64,000 bases of DNA, from NCBI GenBank assembly GCA_019359235.1, contig JAHHHT010000032.1, forward strand, positions 1 through 64,000. Direction: 5' to 3'. This DNA comes from Oscillatoria princeps RMCB-10 (GTDB lineage: Bacteria > Cyanobacteriota > Cyanobacteriia > Cyanobacteriales > Oscillatoriaceae). The translations under genes were made by a program, and so were the position numbers. Positions 43,709 to 52,426 of the stretch are shown here, one piece after another (the stretch's first letter is position 1; every line of letters starts with the position of its first letter). The notes beneath the pieces are model-generated. The model made no database searches. It had not been told where the DNA came from and saw only the letters and a list, made by a program, of their open reading frames with translations.

Positions 43709-44183
43709 CAGATTTCAGCCGAGTGAGGTACAGATATTAGATCCCCCCCTAGCCCCCCCTTAAAAAGGGGGGAAGATTCTCTTGCGCCCCCCTTTCGTAG
43801 GGGCGGTGCCCCCGTGCCCGCCCCGTTTGGGGGGATCTCCAGACTGTACTCCACCCAGATGCACAGCCGAAATAGGTGCGAAATAGGACAGGATTTTTTA
43901 AAAGACCGGCTTGCCATCATCTCTTGTAGGGCTGCGTTCGGCCTGTCTCACAGCGCCTGAGTCGGGATGTGATTGCCGGCGCTCGCTTTGGGGGCGGGAA
44001 GCCGCAGGATTTGCTCCCCTTGCAGTGACCGGCATCACTCACAGCCAAGTATTTCGTCACATTCTCCTTAAGATTTGCATCACTTGACTGCCACACAAAT
44101 ATCACAGTTTTCCCCTGATTGAAATCACCCAAAGCTTGAGCTCGATGCGTCACAGTAAAGAGAGAGAAGTTTAATCGAGTCCG
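43709..44183. other. Intergenic region with repeat block
   Basis: GATCCCCCCTAGCCCCCCCT, TTAAAAAGGGGGG, and GTAGGGGCGGTGCCCCCGTG (43740-43840) match the inner part of the 35441 element. The remainder has a GTCACAG...AATCACAGTTT region but no supported gene. Confidence 0.5.
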
Positions 44184-44387
44184 ATGCAAGCACAAGCCAC
44201 CGCTCCCCAACTTTCCATCGAACAGCTAGTCGATCGTATCTTTGCCTGTCACAGAATAAGTCGCGCCGACCAGCAGCGGTTTATGAAGGCCATGCTCTCT
44301 AAAGATTCCTTCAGCCCAGGAGATCGCAGGCTGATCGCCCGCGTGTTTGACGGCTTGCAAAAGGGATTGCTCAGGGTTGTGGAGTGA
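44184..44387 (+). CDS. Small helical protein, paralogue of 52098-52325
   Basis: A 67-residue protein: IEQLVDRIFACHRISRADQQ, RFMKAMLSKDSFSPGDRRLI, ARVFDGLQKGLLRVVE. It aligns with the second half of the 75-residue protein at 52098 (R-x(2,3)-AxL..SLSxEHRxIITRILxSLRRGxLKIMD). Such short proteins are common in cyanobacteria and have no assigned function that I can name. It lies alone, 475 bp after the lanthipeptide locus. Confidence 0.65.
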   Translation: MQAQATAPQLSIEQLVDRIFACHRISRADQQRFMKAMLSKDSFSPGDRRLIARVFDGLQKGLLRVVE

Positions 44388-44548
44388 GCTACCCCCTAAT
44401 GGTTTACTTATGTCATGGCAGCCGGCATTCCGGCATTAGACAGCCATTCGTTTCAAAATGGCTGAGGGTAAAATTGGCCGGCCAATGGCAGACAAACCGC
44501 TCTGGGAAAATTGCCCCTAGAGCGATTGTCCGGGCGCTGCCAGTAAGC

Positions 44549-44602
44549 GAAAATCTAAAATCTAAAATCTAAAATCTAAAATCTAAAATCTAAAATCTAA
44601 AA
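44549..44602. repeat. Heptanucleotide tandem repeat (AAAATCT)
   Basis: Seven to eight perfect copies of AAAATCT in a row just behind the pentapeptide-repeat gene. Heptamer repeats (STRR) are characteristic of filamentous cyanobacteria and vary in number between strains. Confidence 0.9.
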
Positions 44603-44607
44603 TCCGC

Positions 44608-45648
44608 TCACTCGTGGATTTTTCCATTCGGCAGGGTGGTTCCCTTCAGCTTGACTCCGTGCCGCTCTGCGTTTACCACGTTGGCTTTGTGCAGGTTAGC
44701 CCCACTCAAATCGGCTTGACTCAAGTCGGTGCCAATCATGTGCGCCCCACTCAGGTTCGCTCCCGTCAGGCTGGCTCCGCTCAAGTTGGCTTGAATCAGA
44801 TACGCGCCACTCAGGTTAGCCAAACTCAAGTCCGCCCCACTCAGGTTCGCTCCCGTCAGGAGTTTCCCGCTCAAGTTGGCACCACTCAAGTCTGCCCCAC
44901 TCAGGTTGACGCCACTCAAATTTGCCTGGTTCAGGCAAGTCCGGGTCATGTCTGTTTTGCTCAAGTCTGCCTTGCTCAGATTGGCCCGACTCAGGTTGGT
45001 TTGCGACAGGTCCGCCTCCCTGAGTGTTGCCCCGTTCAGGTGTGCCTCGCTGAGGTTGGCGGAATTCAGGACTGCGCCAGTCAGGTTGGCCTGAGTTAGA
45101 GAGGCCCGGTTCAGGTTCGCCAGCTTCAGCTTCGCCCCGCGAAGGTTGGCCCCGCGAAGGTTGGCCTCCGTCAGGTCTGCCTTGCTCAGGCTAGCCCCAC
45201 TGAGGTTGGCTTGACTCAGGTCAGCTCCTCTGAGATTTGTCCCAATCAGGTAGGTTTGGCTCAGCTGGCTGCCAGTCAGCTGAGCTTCACTGAGGTTGGC
45301 CCCACTCACGTCTGCATTGGTCAGGATGGCCCCAGCCAGGTTGGCTCCGCTCAGGTCTGCCCAGTTCAGGTGCGCCCCGGTCAGGATAGCTCCGCTCAAG
45401 TTGGCTCCACTCAAGTTGGCTCCACTCAAGCTGGCTCCGCTGAGGTTGGCTCCCTTCAGGTTGGCCCCGCTCAAGTTGGCTTTGCTCAAACCGGCTCCAC
45501 TCAGAAATGCCCCACTCAAGTCGGTTTGGCTCAGGTCGGCTTTGCTCAGGCTGGCCCGACTGAAATCCCTAGCGCCCTGTGCGTATCGCTGCACAAGTTC
45601 GTCTCTGGTAAAGTAGGGTCTCGGAGCGTTCATCAGGTCAGCGTTCAT
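44608..45648 (-). CDS. Pentapeptide-repeat protein
   Basis: A 346-residue protein that is almost wholly (about 33-335) made of A(D/N)LSx pentapeptides (ADLSQ, ANLSG, ADLSK), about 60 in number, predicted to form a right-handed square beta-helix some 15 coils long. The first 32 residues (TRDELVQRYAQGARDF) are the only non-repeat part, a small cap helix. No signal peptide, so it is probably cytosolic. Function of most cyanobacterial members is unknown; DNA mimicry (as in MfpA) is known only for a few. High internal identity makes the gene prone to repeat-number change. Confidence 0.92.
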   Translation of the reverse strand: MNADLMNAPRPYFTRDELVQRYAQGARDFSRASLSKADLSQTDLSGAFLSGAGLSKANLSGANLKGANLSGASLSGANLSGANLSGAILTGAHLNWADLSGANLAGAILTNADVSGANLSEAQLTGSQLSQTYLIGTNLRGADLSQANLSGASLSKADLTEANLRGANLRGAKLKLANLNRASLTQANLTGAVLNSANLSEAHLNGATLREADLSQTNLSRANLSKADLSKTDMTRTCLNQANLSGVNLSGADLSGANLSGKLLTGANLSGADLSLANLSGAYLIQANLSGASLTGANLSGAHMIGTDLSQADLSGANLHKANVVNAERHGVKLKGTTLPNGKIHE

Positions 45649-45822
45649 CGCAAGTACCCGTCTACGACTTCTTTATCTTTCTTTTGGGATCGTAGATCAT
45701 TGCGCCACCGCTCAGACACCGAGTTTTCCCTGATTTTTTTTATTAAAGTTTACATAAAAATAAACATATATGTAAATATAATAATTTATATTAAGAATTG
45801 TGCGGCTCCTAAGCTAGAAATC

Positions 45823-46359
45823 CTAGAAATCAAAGTCCTGCCGGTCGTGGCAGCTGTCTCCATCTGGGCCATAGGGATGAATGGCGCAGACCAGCAAGTT
45901 GCCCGCATAGTATTGGCCGTGATAGTAGCGGCAGCCGGTGCAGGGTTTGGGGCGGAACTCATACCAGGTGTTGAGGGGTTGTGGCGGGTTGGCGGCTGCC
46001 GGTTCGCTCGCGGGCCGGCGGATGCCATACTCGATCTGAAGCCTTTCGATAATGCCGCCGGCGGAGTGGATGGCGCTGCGAATCGCTTCCAGTCTCGAAA
46101 GTGCCGGCAGCACCAGCTCGATGGAAAGACGCCGGTTCAAACCGTCGGTTTCGGCGGTGCTGTGCACCAAGGTGCCCCCGATTTGCTCAATAGCCTGAGA
46201 GATTGCCACAGCTACCCGGCTGACAGACATGCAGGAACCAGACAGATGAATGAGTTCGGTGCCGGTGGTGGCACCCACACTCAAACTAGCGGGAGTTATT
46301 AGCCCTGTCGGTATGGAGGTATCGTAGCGAGGGAAATCAGGCATAGGTGCGTCAGGCAA
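45823..46359 (-). CDS. Cyanobacterial hypothetical protein with Cys/His-rich C-terminus
   Basis: A 178-residue protein (alternative start MPDFPRYD five codons in). The middle, SVSRVAVAISQAIEQIGGTL and LPALSRLEAIRSAIHSAGGI, is an alpha/beta domain. The end, KPCTGCRYYHGQYYAGNLLV-C then DSCHDRQDF, has four Cys and two His in the spacing of a zinc or Fe-S site. It is divergent from the thioredoxin-like gene at 46591 with a 230-bp shared upstream region. Function not recognised. Confidence 0.7.
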   Translation of the reverse strand: MPDAPMPDFPRYDTSIPTGLITPASLSVGATTGTELIHLSGSCMSVSRVAVAISQAIEQIGGTLVHSTAETDGLNRRLSIELVLPALSRLEAIRSAIHSAGGIIERLQIEYGIRRPASEPAAANPPQPLNTWYEFRPKPCTGCRYYHGQYYAGNLLVCAIHPYGPDGDSCHDRQDFDF

Positions 46360-46590
46360 TCGCCTTGTTCTGTATTGGTCAGATGATTTCCATCTAATCG
46401 CCCGGGCGTATGTGGCGAATCCCCCTCAGGGTAGATTTCAACCCCGGCAGCCGGAGACGGGGAACAGCTGAGTGCGCCCCGCCGGCTGATTCCCTTGCAG
46501 TGCCGCAGCTCCCCCGCTATCCTGAGGAAGGAAGCGCCGAAGCCCGGGGCAATCGGAGCGCCATTTGCGCAAACAAAAGGAGCGGATACA

Positions 46591-47178
46591 GTGGCTTTAA
46601 CCCCCTCAACCATGTTGGAGCTAGGAATCCAAGCGCCGGATTTCCAGCTGCCGGACGTCGTGTCTGGCCAGACCGTAACGCTTGCCACATTTGCAGGCAA
46701 GAAAGCCCTGCTGGTGATGTTTATCTGCCGGCACTGTCCGTTCGTCAAGCATGTACAGGCAGAACTCGCCCGCATGGGCGCTGACTTCGCAAGCCAGGAT
46801 ATCGGCATTGTCGCCATTAGCGCCAGCGACGCCGCCGCCTATCCCGACGACGCCCCCGACAAGCTCAAGGAAATGGCTCAAGAGCTGGGATTCACATTCC
46901 CCTTCTGCTACGACGAAAGTCAAGAGACAGCTAAAGCTTACACCGCAGCTTGCACCCCAGATTTATTCCTCTTCGACGCCAACCGGCATCTGGTCTATCG
47001 CGGGCAGCTCGACGACAGCCGCCCCAGCAATAACCAGCCCGTCACAGGTATTGATTTGCGCTCCGCTATCGATGCCGTGCTAGCCGACCGGCCAGTTTCC
47101 CCCGATCAGAAGCCGAGTATTGGCTGCAATATTAAATGGAAACCCGGTAACGAGCCGTCCTATTACGGAGCGGCTTAG
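46591..47178 (+). CDS. Thioredoxin-family protein, AhpC/TSA type
   Basis: A 195-residue thioredoxin-fold protein. GIQAPDFQLPDVVSGQTVTL leads to the active site FICRHCPFVKHVQAEL, a CxxC where the peroxiredoxin Cys sits, then DIGIVAISASDAAAYPDDAP, FPFCYDESQETAKAYTAACT with conserved cis-Pro (CTPDLF), and YRGQLDDSRPSNNQPVTG. This layout is common to the cyanobacterial resA/AhpC-like group; redox partner unknown. Start GTG 46591 is set by AAAGGAG six to ten bases before it. Probably cytosolic (no signal). Confidence 0.88.
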   Translation: MALTPSTMLELGIQAPDFQLPDVVSGQTVTLATFAGKKALLVMFICRHCPFVKHVQAELARMGADFASQDIGIVAISASDAAAYPDDAPDKLKEMAQELGFTFPFCYDESQETAKAYTAACTPDLFLFDANRHLVYRGQLDDSRPSNNQPVTGIDLRSAIDAVLADRPVSPDQKPSIGCNIKWKPGNEPSYYGAA

Positions 47179-47186
47179 CCGCAGCC

Positions 47187-47215
47187 TGCGGGGTGCCTTT
47201 CTAGCGCACCCCGCA
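47187..47215 (+). terminator. Hairpin behind the thioredoxin-family gene
   Basis: TGCGGGGTGC and GCGCACCCCGCA pair with a 7-nt loop, 8 bp behind the stop. There is no T-run, so it may protect the 3' end instead of terminating by itself. Related GGGTGCG...CGCACCC hairpins stand behind other genes (34256, 52343). Confidence 0.6.
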
Positions 47216-47716
47216 AATTCCTGGGGGATGGCAGCAGGAACAGCTCTAAAGGCTGACTATTATAGCACATAAAAATAGAAATAGTGTAAAAATTCAGAGA
47301 AATTTGCTCGGCGTCCGGGCTCAACATCGGGGCAGCAGCAGCAAGAGCGCTGATGTTGAGCTCGGATTGTGATATGATTTTATAAAAAATTCCTGAAATG
47401 GAAGCTGACGGTATTCCTTTAGGCCAGTATATTTGCCGAGTTGGAATGTTCCGAAAATAACCGGATTCCTAGGTTGAGTGCCAGCCCTTGTTGAACCTCC
47501 AGCAGTTTTAGACAGTCTCAGAATTGCCGGTGAAACTTTATCAAGTTAGGCACATTCAGCAGGGGGTTGCCACCGGCACACCAGGATTGATGCCGGCGCA
47601 ACAAGCTGCTGGCACACCTGAACCGCGAAACCTTGACAGGTTGGAACTAACAGCTCCTCACTCCTTGCTAAAGGGGCGACAAGAACACCAGAACCGAATA
47701 AATCCCCAAAAAAGCA
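47216..47716. other. Intergenic region with one long hairpin
   Basis: GCTCAACATC (about 47318) and GATGTTGAGC (about 47354) form a 10-bp stem around a CAG-rich loop; AT-rich DNA lies on either side. The rest is the upstream region of the carboxypeptidase gene, with no clear ribosome site (AAAAAAGCA before the ATG). Confidence 0.5.
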
Positions 47717-49063
47717 ATGCTCAAAACCCTTCGTTTGACTGTAGCGCTCCCCCTAGCCCTGCTAGCACTTGTTTCAGGCTGCTCTCCTTCTGACTCACTC
47801 AACGTCACAGCTGCATCCGCTCAGTCAGAGTCTTCCCAACCGCCAGACAGCAACGCTGAGGCTGCCAAAAAGCTCAAAACCCCGTTGCTTCTGCCTCCCG
47901 GCAATCCCGATCCAGAAATAAACGCCCAAGTTCAGAAATTCATAAACCGCATAGCAGCCGATGGGTTTTATAAAGAAAATCAAGGCGTCTGGATTCAAAC
48001 CGGCAGCACTCTTTTAGCAGATTACCGGGGCACAGTTCCTCTGCCAGCCGCTTCCGTGACAAAGGCGGCAACCACTCTCGCCGCACTGCAAAAGTTCGGC
48101 CCCGACCACCAATTTGTCACTCAAATTGGGGCAACCGGCCCCATTCAAAACGGGGTTTTACAGGGTGACTTGGTGATTCAGGGGGGTGAAGATCCTTTCT
48201 TTGTCTGGGAGGAAGCCATCGCCATTGGCAACATTTTAAATCAGGCGGGCGTCAAGCGGGTGACAGGCAATTTGGTAATTGCCGGCAAGTTTTACATGAA
48301 CTTTGAGTCCAATCCGCTGACAGCAGGGAATTTGCTCAAGCAAGGGATCGACAGTGAAATTTGGCCAGAGGAAGCCGAAAACCAGCACCAGAGTTTGCCA
48401 CCGGGCACGCCGCGACCGGCAGTGGAGATTGAGGGTTCAGTCAAAGTGATGCCCTCACCGCCGAAAAGCGTGCAGCCTCTCGTGCGCCATTTTTCGTACC
48501 CCCTTGCGGAATTGCTGAAAAAAATGAATATGTACAGCAACAACATGATGGCGCAAATGCTAGCAGACGCTGCCGGCGGCGCTCCAGTGGTGGCGCGAAA
48601 AGTGGCTGACGCAGCGGGGGTGCCCCCGGCAGAAATTCAGCTGATCAATGGCTCCGGTTTGGGCGAAGAAAATCGGATTTCACCCCGCGCCGCCGTCGCC
48701 ATATTTCAGGCAATAGAGCTCTACCTGCAGCCGTATAATATGACCGTGGCGGATGTGTTTGCAATTGCCGGCAAAGATTTGGGTGTTTTGAAGGAGCGCA
48801 AAATTCCCACCCTATCGGTGGTGAAAACCGGCACTTTGAATAGTGTCGCTTCCATAGCGGGAGCGATGCCCACTCAGAAGCAAGGCCCTGTCTGGGTGGC
48901 GATTATGAATGGAGGGGAAAACTTGGAGGGATTCCGCGCTCAGCAAGATGTTCTCCTCAACAGTCTGTTGGGCCGGTGGGGAGCTGTTCCATCAGCACCG
49001 GCAGAGTTATCACCCAGTCCGGCGAGGAGTGGCAAATCCTCTCGCAGTGAAATTGTCAAATAG
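47717..49063 (+). CDS. dacB: D-alanyl-D-alanine carboxypeptidase, PBP4/S13 type, lipoprotein
   Basis: A 448-residue periplasmic peptidoglycan hydrolase. The signal ends in the lipobox LVSGC, so it is probably lipid-anchored. S13 motifs are in order: SVTK (SxxK, about residue 113), YSNNMMAQ (SxN) and VKTGTLNS (KTG). The domain between SxxK and SxN is short, as in cyanobacterial members. The enzyme trims or cuts D-Ala-mDAP links. The C-terminal 25 residues are Ser/Pro-rich. A perfect palindrome ends the gene. Confidence 0.9.
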   Translation: MLKTLRLTVALPLALLALVSGCSPSDSLNVTAASAQSESSQPPDSNAEAAKKLKTPLLLPPGNPDPEINAQVQKFINRIAADGFYKENQGVWIQTGSTLLADYRGTVPLPAASVTKAATTLAALQKFGPDHQFVTQIGATGPIQNGVLQGDLVIQGGEDPFFVWEEAIAIGNILNQAGVKRVTGNLVIAGKFYMNFESNPLTAGNLLKQGIDSEIWPEEAENQHQSLPPGTPRPAVEIEGSVKVMPSPPKSVQPLVRHFSYPLAELLKKMNMYSNNMMAQMLADAAGGAPVVARKVADAAGVPPAEIQLINGSGLGEENRISPRAAVAIFQAIELYLQPYNMTVADVFAIAGKDLGVLKERKIPTLSVVKTGTLNSVASIAGAMPTQKQGPVWVAIMNGGENLEGFRAQQDVLLNSLLGRWGAVPSAPAELSPSPARSGKSSRSEIVK

Positions 49064-49065
49064 AA

Positions 49066-49100
49066 GTAGGGTGCGTTACGCGAAGCGTAACGCACCCTAT
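49066..49100. terminator. Palindrome between converging genes
   Basis: AGGGTGCGTTACGC-GAA-GCGTAACGCACCCT is a perfect 14-bp stem between dacB and the converging 49151-49714 gene and could end both transcripts. Member of the GGGTGCGTT palindrome family with a changed loop side. Confidence 0.65.
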
Positions 49101-49150
49101 CAAACTTATTCCAGCCATCTAAAGCAGTTGTAAATGATTTTCCCTTGCGC

Positions 49151-49714
49151 TTAGGCACACCCCTCTACAAATTCGACTTCAGGGAGTTTGCCGACTCTGA
49201 ACTGAGTGACCCGATTGCCGTCAGTCTCGAATACGAGGCGGTAGTTGCTGTCGGAGCGGTCTTGCGGTACAAACGTCAAGTAGTGCCCCCCTTGTACGTA
49301 TTTGTGAGGGCTGACTTGAATTTTTCCCGGATAGAGTGCTTTGATTCGGGCTTCCGTATCGCCGATCCCTGCGCCGCTCAGCGTGGTGATGCGGCTCTCC
49401 CTCCAAATATCGATCCTGGAAATGCGACCGTCTGCGATCATGAACCCGACATCCCTCGGACCGCCTTCCGGCGTCAGGTAGAAGCAATTGCTCCCACCCC
49501 CACTGTCGCCGGTGGAAACTAGCGGGCGACCGGCTGCTCTTGACGCTTCGGGAACAGTCATGCCGACTAGCACCGGTCCGATGCCGTCAATGTATAGTTT
49601 CGACTGCTCTGTCAGTTGCGCCTGCGCTATCACCGGCAGAACAGTCACAAAAAAAAGTGAAAGTGTTCCGATAAAGAACGTTATAAATTTAACTCGGCTG
49701 TTTAGTCTTTTCAT
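49151..49714 (-). CDS. Exported conserved protein
   Basis: A 187-residue protein with signal peptide (about 1-32; FFIGTLSLFFVTVLPVIAQA). The mature domain reads GIGPVLVGMTVPEASRAAGR, CFYLTPEGGPRDVGFMIADG, RISRIDIW, GIGDTEARIKALYPGKIQ, GGHYLTFVPQD and RLVFETDGNRVTQFRVGKLP-x-VE-x-VEGC. This is a small domain known to me from bacterial secreted proteins with no assigned role. Two Cys (N-third and C-terminus) may be bonded. No operon partner. Confidence 0.75.
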   Translation of the reverse strand: MKRLNSRVKFITFFIGTLSLFFVTVLPVIAQAQLTEQSKLYIDGIGPVLVGMTVPEASRAAGRPLVSTGDSGGGSNCFYLTPEGGPRDVGFMIADGRISRIDIWRESRITTLSGAGIGDTEARIKALYPGKIQVSPHKYVQGGHYLTFVPQDRSDSNYRLVFETDGNRVTQFRVGKLPEVEFVEGCA

Positions 49715-49833
49715 ACTTAACCATTCAGAGCTATTTCACTGTTAAAAAGAAGTGGGGTGTGTTCCTCCGGAAAGCACCTCAATAACCTATTTACAAAAGT
49801 GGGACGCGCCGGTCGCCTTTCTACTCCACAGGG

Positions 49834-50331
49834 TCACTGACAGCCATAATAATTCTGCCTGATTTCCTGCCACTCCCGCGCCAAAGCAGTTTCATCATGC
49901 CGAATTTTTCTACCTCTTAGCCCTGGATGTCTTTGATAAAAAGTGTAATCAACTACAGCCTCGCACCTCCTGATTTGCAACCATTCCTGCGCCAGCCCGG
50001 TTTCATCCGCTCTGATTTTTCTGCCGCGCAGCTCTGGATGTCGTTCATTAAAAATTCTGTCCGCCATAGCATCCAATACAGAGCAGCCGCTGCGCTCAAT
50101 CCTTCTGAGTCCCCCACAGGAATCGTTATCCCCATTCTGGCACTCTGCATCCAGCTGAAAAATTACTGACATGGGAGGGCAGTTTCCTGATTGAGCCAAG
50201 ACAGACCGCATCGCCAAGGTGGTTAATGGCATAGCACCCAGCATTATAACTGCAATTCTCCAGCGCAGCTTCACGAAATTCACTGTCAGTATTTGGGCGT
50301 TTGGGATTCTCCTGTCGCACAGCCTCATCAA
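49834..50331 (-). CDS. Exported protein with two copies of an RHPELRGRKIR motif
   Basis: A 165-residue protein. A hydrophobic segment (about 24-47; AVIMLGAMPLTTLAMRSVLA) ending LAQ is a likely signal peptide, so the true start may be a later codon than 50331. The mature part has six Cys. Two units with a 37-residue period align: FNERHPELRGRKIRADETGL, AQEWLQIRR and FYQRHPGLRGRKIRHDETAL, AREWQEIRQ. Gly-Arg-Lys-Ile and the final Glu-Trp are kept. No family recognised. Confidence 0.6.
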   Translation of the reverse strand: MMRLCDRRIPNAQILTVNFVKLRWRIAVIMLGAMPLTTLAMRSVLAQSGNCPPMSVIFQLDAECQNGDNDSCGGLRRIERSGCSVLDAMADRIFNERHPELRGRKIRADETGLAQEWLQIRRCEAVVDYTFYQRHPGLRGRKIRHDETALAREWQEIRQNYYGCQ

Positions 50332-50535
50332 TTCGGCTTGTTTCAGGGAAGGGTTTCCTGCTCGTGATTATATAGGGTTTAGACCCTAGATCGTGGTAAA
50401 TGTTACCAAAATTTACATAAAGGCTAATCTGAGGGCGCGGGGAGGGCAGAAAGCCAGTCTGTTGGGGGGACCGGCGTTTCGCAAGTGGGCTGTACAGGGG
50501 AGTGGAGAGCGCCGAGCCCTCACCGCACCGGCAAA

Positions 50536-51648
50536 TCAGGGGTTGAGAGCGCGGGGGTCAGCCGGTCGAGCCAAAAGAATGCCGGTGGAACTTTCGACCT
50601 TCCCTACATAGGTTTCTAAATCGGGGGAAATTTTCACCGCCCCACTGGGGGAAGCGTGGATCAAACCGGTGCTGCCGTCTGGGGAGCGATAAACCAGGCC
50701 GGTGTGGGTTACGTCCAAGCCTTCAATTTCTGTGGCGATCGCAACAATATCACCCGGTTGCAGTTGAGCGTAGGCGCGGCGAATCTGGCTTTGGGGAATG
50801 TAATCGACCCTCAGGCCATCAAGTCGGGCTTCTGCGCCAACAATACACTGGTAAGTGGCGTCGTCGCTGGCCATTTGTGGGTAGCTGCTTTTATGCCGGC
50901 TCATAAAGTTCAGCGTTTTATTCAGCGGGACGCCCCCTAGAGCGCGAGTAATGTTGGCAACAGTTCCCCGCTTCTCGTTGTCAAAAATCCAGTCAGAAAA
51001 ATAGTGCAGCCGGCTGCAATATCCGTTGAGTTTGCCATTCCGGTAGCGCAGGTCAGCAATGCGACTGACAAAGCTGTCGTAGGAATAATCCCGCACCGCC
51101 ACACCCCGCGCCATCGCCAGCACGGTTTCGACAAACAGCACGCAGTCAAATTGAGTCAGGGAGACAACCAGGGTTTCGGTGTTTGACTTGTCTAATAATC
51201 CCGGCGTGTACTCTGCGCCCAACAATTGCTCAGCCAGCGCCTGCAAGATTTCGCTCATCGGGCGCTCGTGGAGTTTCTCCGCCTGTGCGTGCTGCATGAG
51301 GCTTTGGAAACGCGCCACCTCTTCTGTGCGCCTGACATAGGGCACTTGAGCTAACTCCCCGAGATCGTGCCGGTGAGTTTTGATTGGGGATGGGGAGGAT
51401 AAATTGTCATCTTTTGCGCTCGTCGCCGGGAGATCCCCCCCCTTGGCTGCAGGAGCTGGGGGAGAGGTTGGGATTTTTCTGCTAGAAGCCGTTTCGCTCG
51501 GGAAGCTTTTGTCAGCGAGAGTCTGGCTCAAGGCTGGCGCACAGGCAACCGAGCAAGGCTCCATTACCCTAGCTTCAGAGGCTTTGCGCAAAGTGCCGGC
51601 GCAAGCGAGTAAAAATCCCAACACAGCCAGCCCTAAAATTTTTTTCAT
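50536..51648 (-). CDS. DUF1460 (NlpC/P60-like amidase) protein
   Basis: A 370-residue exported protein with signal peptide (KKILGLAVLGFLLACAG, possible lipobox LLACA) and a low-complexity Ser/Pro/Ala linker (about 30-95). The DUF1460 domain (about 100-365) has the catalytic Cys in QFDCVLFVETVLAMARG, then GKLNGYCSRLHYFSDWIFDN, and DVTHTGLVYRSPDGSTGLIH with the catalytic His. Solved relatives are N-acetylmuramoyl-L-alanine amidase-type enzymes acting on anhydro-muropeptides. ATG 51648 is used; a GTG lies three codons upstream. Confidence 0.85.
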   Translation of the reverse strand: MKKILGLAVLGFLLACAGTLRKASEARVMEPCSVACAPALSQTLADKSFPSETASSRKIPTSPPAPAAKGGDLPATSAKDDNLSSPSPIKTHRHDLGELAQVPYVRRTEEVARFQSLMQHAQAEKLHERPMSEILQALAEQLLGAEYTPGLLDKSNTETLVVSLTQFDCVLFVETVLAMARGVAVRDYSYDSFVSRIADLRYRNGKLNGYCSRLHYFSDWIFDNEKRGTVANITRALGGVPLNKTLNFMSRHKSSYPQMASDDATYQCIVGAEARLDGLRVDYIPQSQIRRAYAQLQPGDIVAIATEIEGLDVTHTGLVYRSPDGSTGLIHASPSGAVKISPDLETYVGKVESSTGILLARPADPRALNP

Positions 51649-51761
51649 TTTTTCCACATGGTACTGTCACAGCTGATTATTTCAGATGAGAAGCCGGTGG
51701 CGCAGGTACAGGTCAACAGATTTTAGATTTTGGATTTGGGATTTTGGATTGGCTGTCAGTC

Positions 51762-52010
51762 CAGGATGCATACTCTAAGAAGCGCTCTTTGTCAAGAGCC
51801 GGCGTCACCGGCCTGACAGATTTTAGATTTTATAGCGGTTTTCAGTTGGATTACGCCCCAGAAACCCGGTTTCTTTAAGAAACCGGGTTTCTCAGTACCT
51901 CACTAATATGAGAACCGCTATAGATTTGGGATTTTAGATTTGAGGTCAATCCAGGACGCATACTCTAAGGAGAGCGATTTGTCAAGAGGCGGCGTCACCG
52001 GCCTGGCGGC
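51762..52010 (+). repeat. 60-bp direct repeats flanking a MITE-like element
   Basis: CCAGGATGCATACTCTAAGA and following GTCAAGAG(C/G)CGGCGTCACC are found at 51761-51820 and 51951-52008 with about 85-90% identity. Between them lies the 92-bp element at 51831-51922 with GATTTTAGATTT runs on both sides. The duplicate part reaches into the upstream region of the 52098 gene. Confidence 0.7.
51831..51922. mobile_element. MITE-like element, well preserved
   Basis: TATAGCGGTTTTCA and TGAGAACCGCTATA form 14-bp inverted ends with one mismatch. Inside are GAAACCCGGTTTCTTTAAGA and its complement, then CTCAGTACCTCAC. A flanking duplication may be GATTTTA/GATTTGG. Copies: 18838-18935, and partial ends at 36826 and 7845. 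Confidence 0.75.
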
Positions 52011-52097
52011 AAACTCTCACCAGTGGTTAAGGTATCCGATCGCCGCAGATTCAAGAGAAATCGTCCATCCTAGGAATGTTGAGTTCCCGCACGAAGG

Positions 52098-52325
52098 ATG
52101 CAATCCCAGGGTAATTTATTCCAAGAAGGGTTCAAAAACCAATTCAGGGGAGTCACGCTCGAAGAATTATTTGCTGAGAGCATGCTCTCAGGCCACCTTA
52201 CTGACAGTAACTGCTTTCGGCTGAGGGCAGCCCTGTTAGAGGGTTCCCTGAGCGAAGAGCATCGCGCCATCATCACCCGGATACTTTACAGCCTGCGACG
52301 GGGGACGCTGAAAATCATGGATTAG
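52098..52325 (+). CDS. Small helical protein, paralogue of 44184-44387
   Basis: A 75-residue protein: VTLEELFAESMLSGHLTDSN, CFRLRAALLEGSLSEEHRAI, ITRILYSLRRGTLKIMD. Its last ~45 residues align with the 67-residue protein at 44184, including the Leu-Ser/Phe-Ser-x-x-(E/D)-(H/R)-R-x-I pattern and the Gly-x-Leu-(K/R) ending. Function unknown. Convergent to sasA, with a GTGCGTTAATAGCGCAC palindrome (about 52346) between. Confidence 0.65.
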   Translation: MQSQGNLFQEGFKNQFRGVTLEELFAESMLSGHLTDSNCFRLRAALLEGSLSEEHRAIITRILYSLRRGTLKIMD

Positions 52326-52426
52326 AGTGCCGGCGCAGCAGTCGGGTGCGTTAATAGCGCACCCGACTGAAAAATTTTAAATTTAAAACTCTGCGCACCC
52401 CATGTTTTAGTGGGAATTTTTAATTT

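Noticed and set aside
45211-46302. 363-codon open frame on the plus strand
   Set aside because: It is the antisense of the pentapeptide-repeat gene; the regular repeat removes stops in several frames. Its tail crosses the 45823 gene in antisense.
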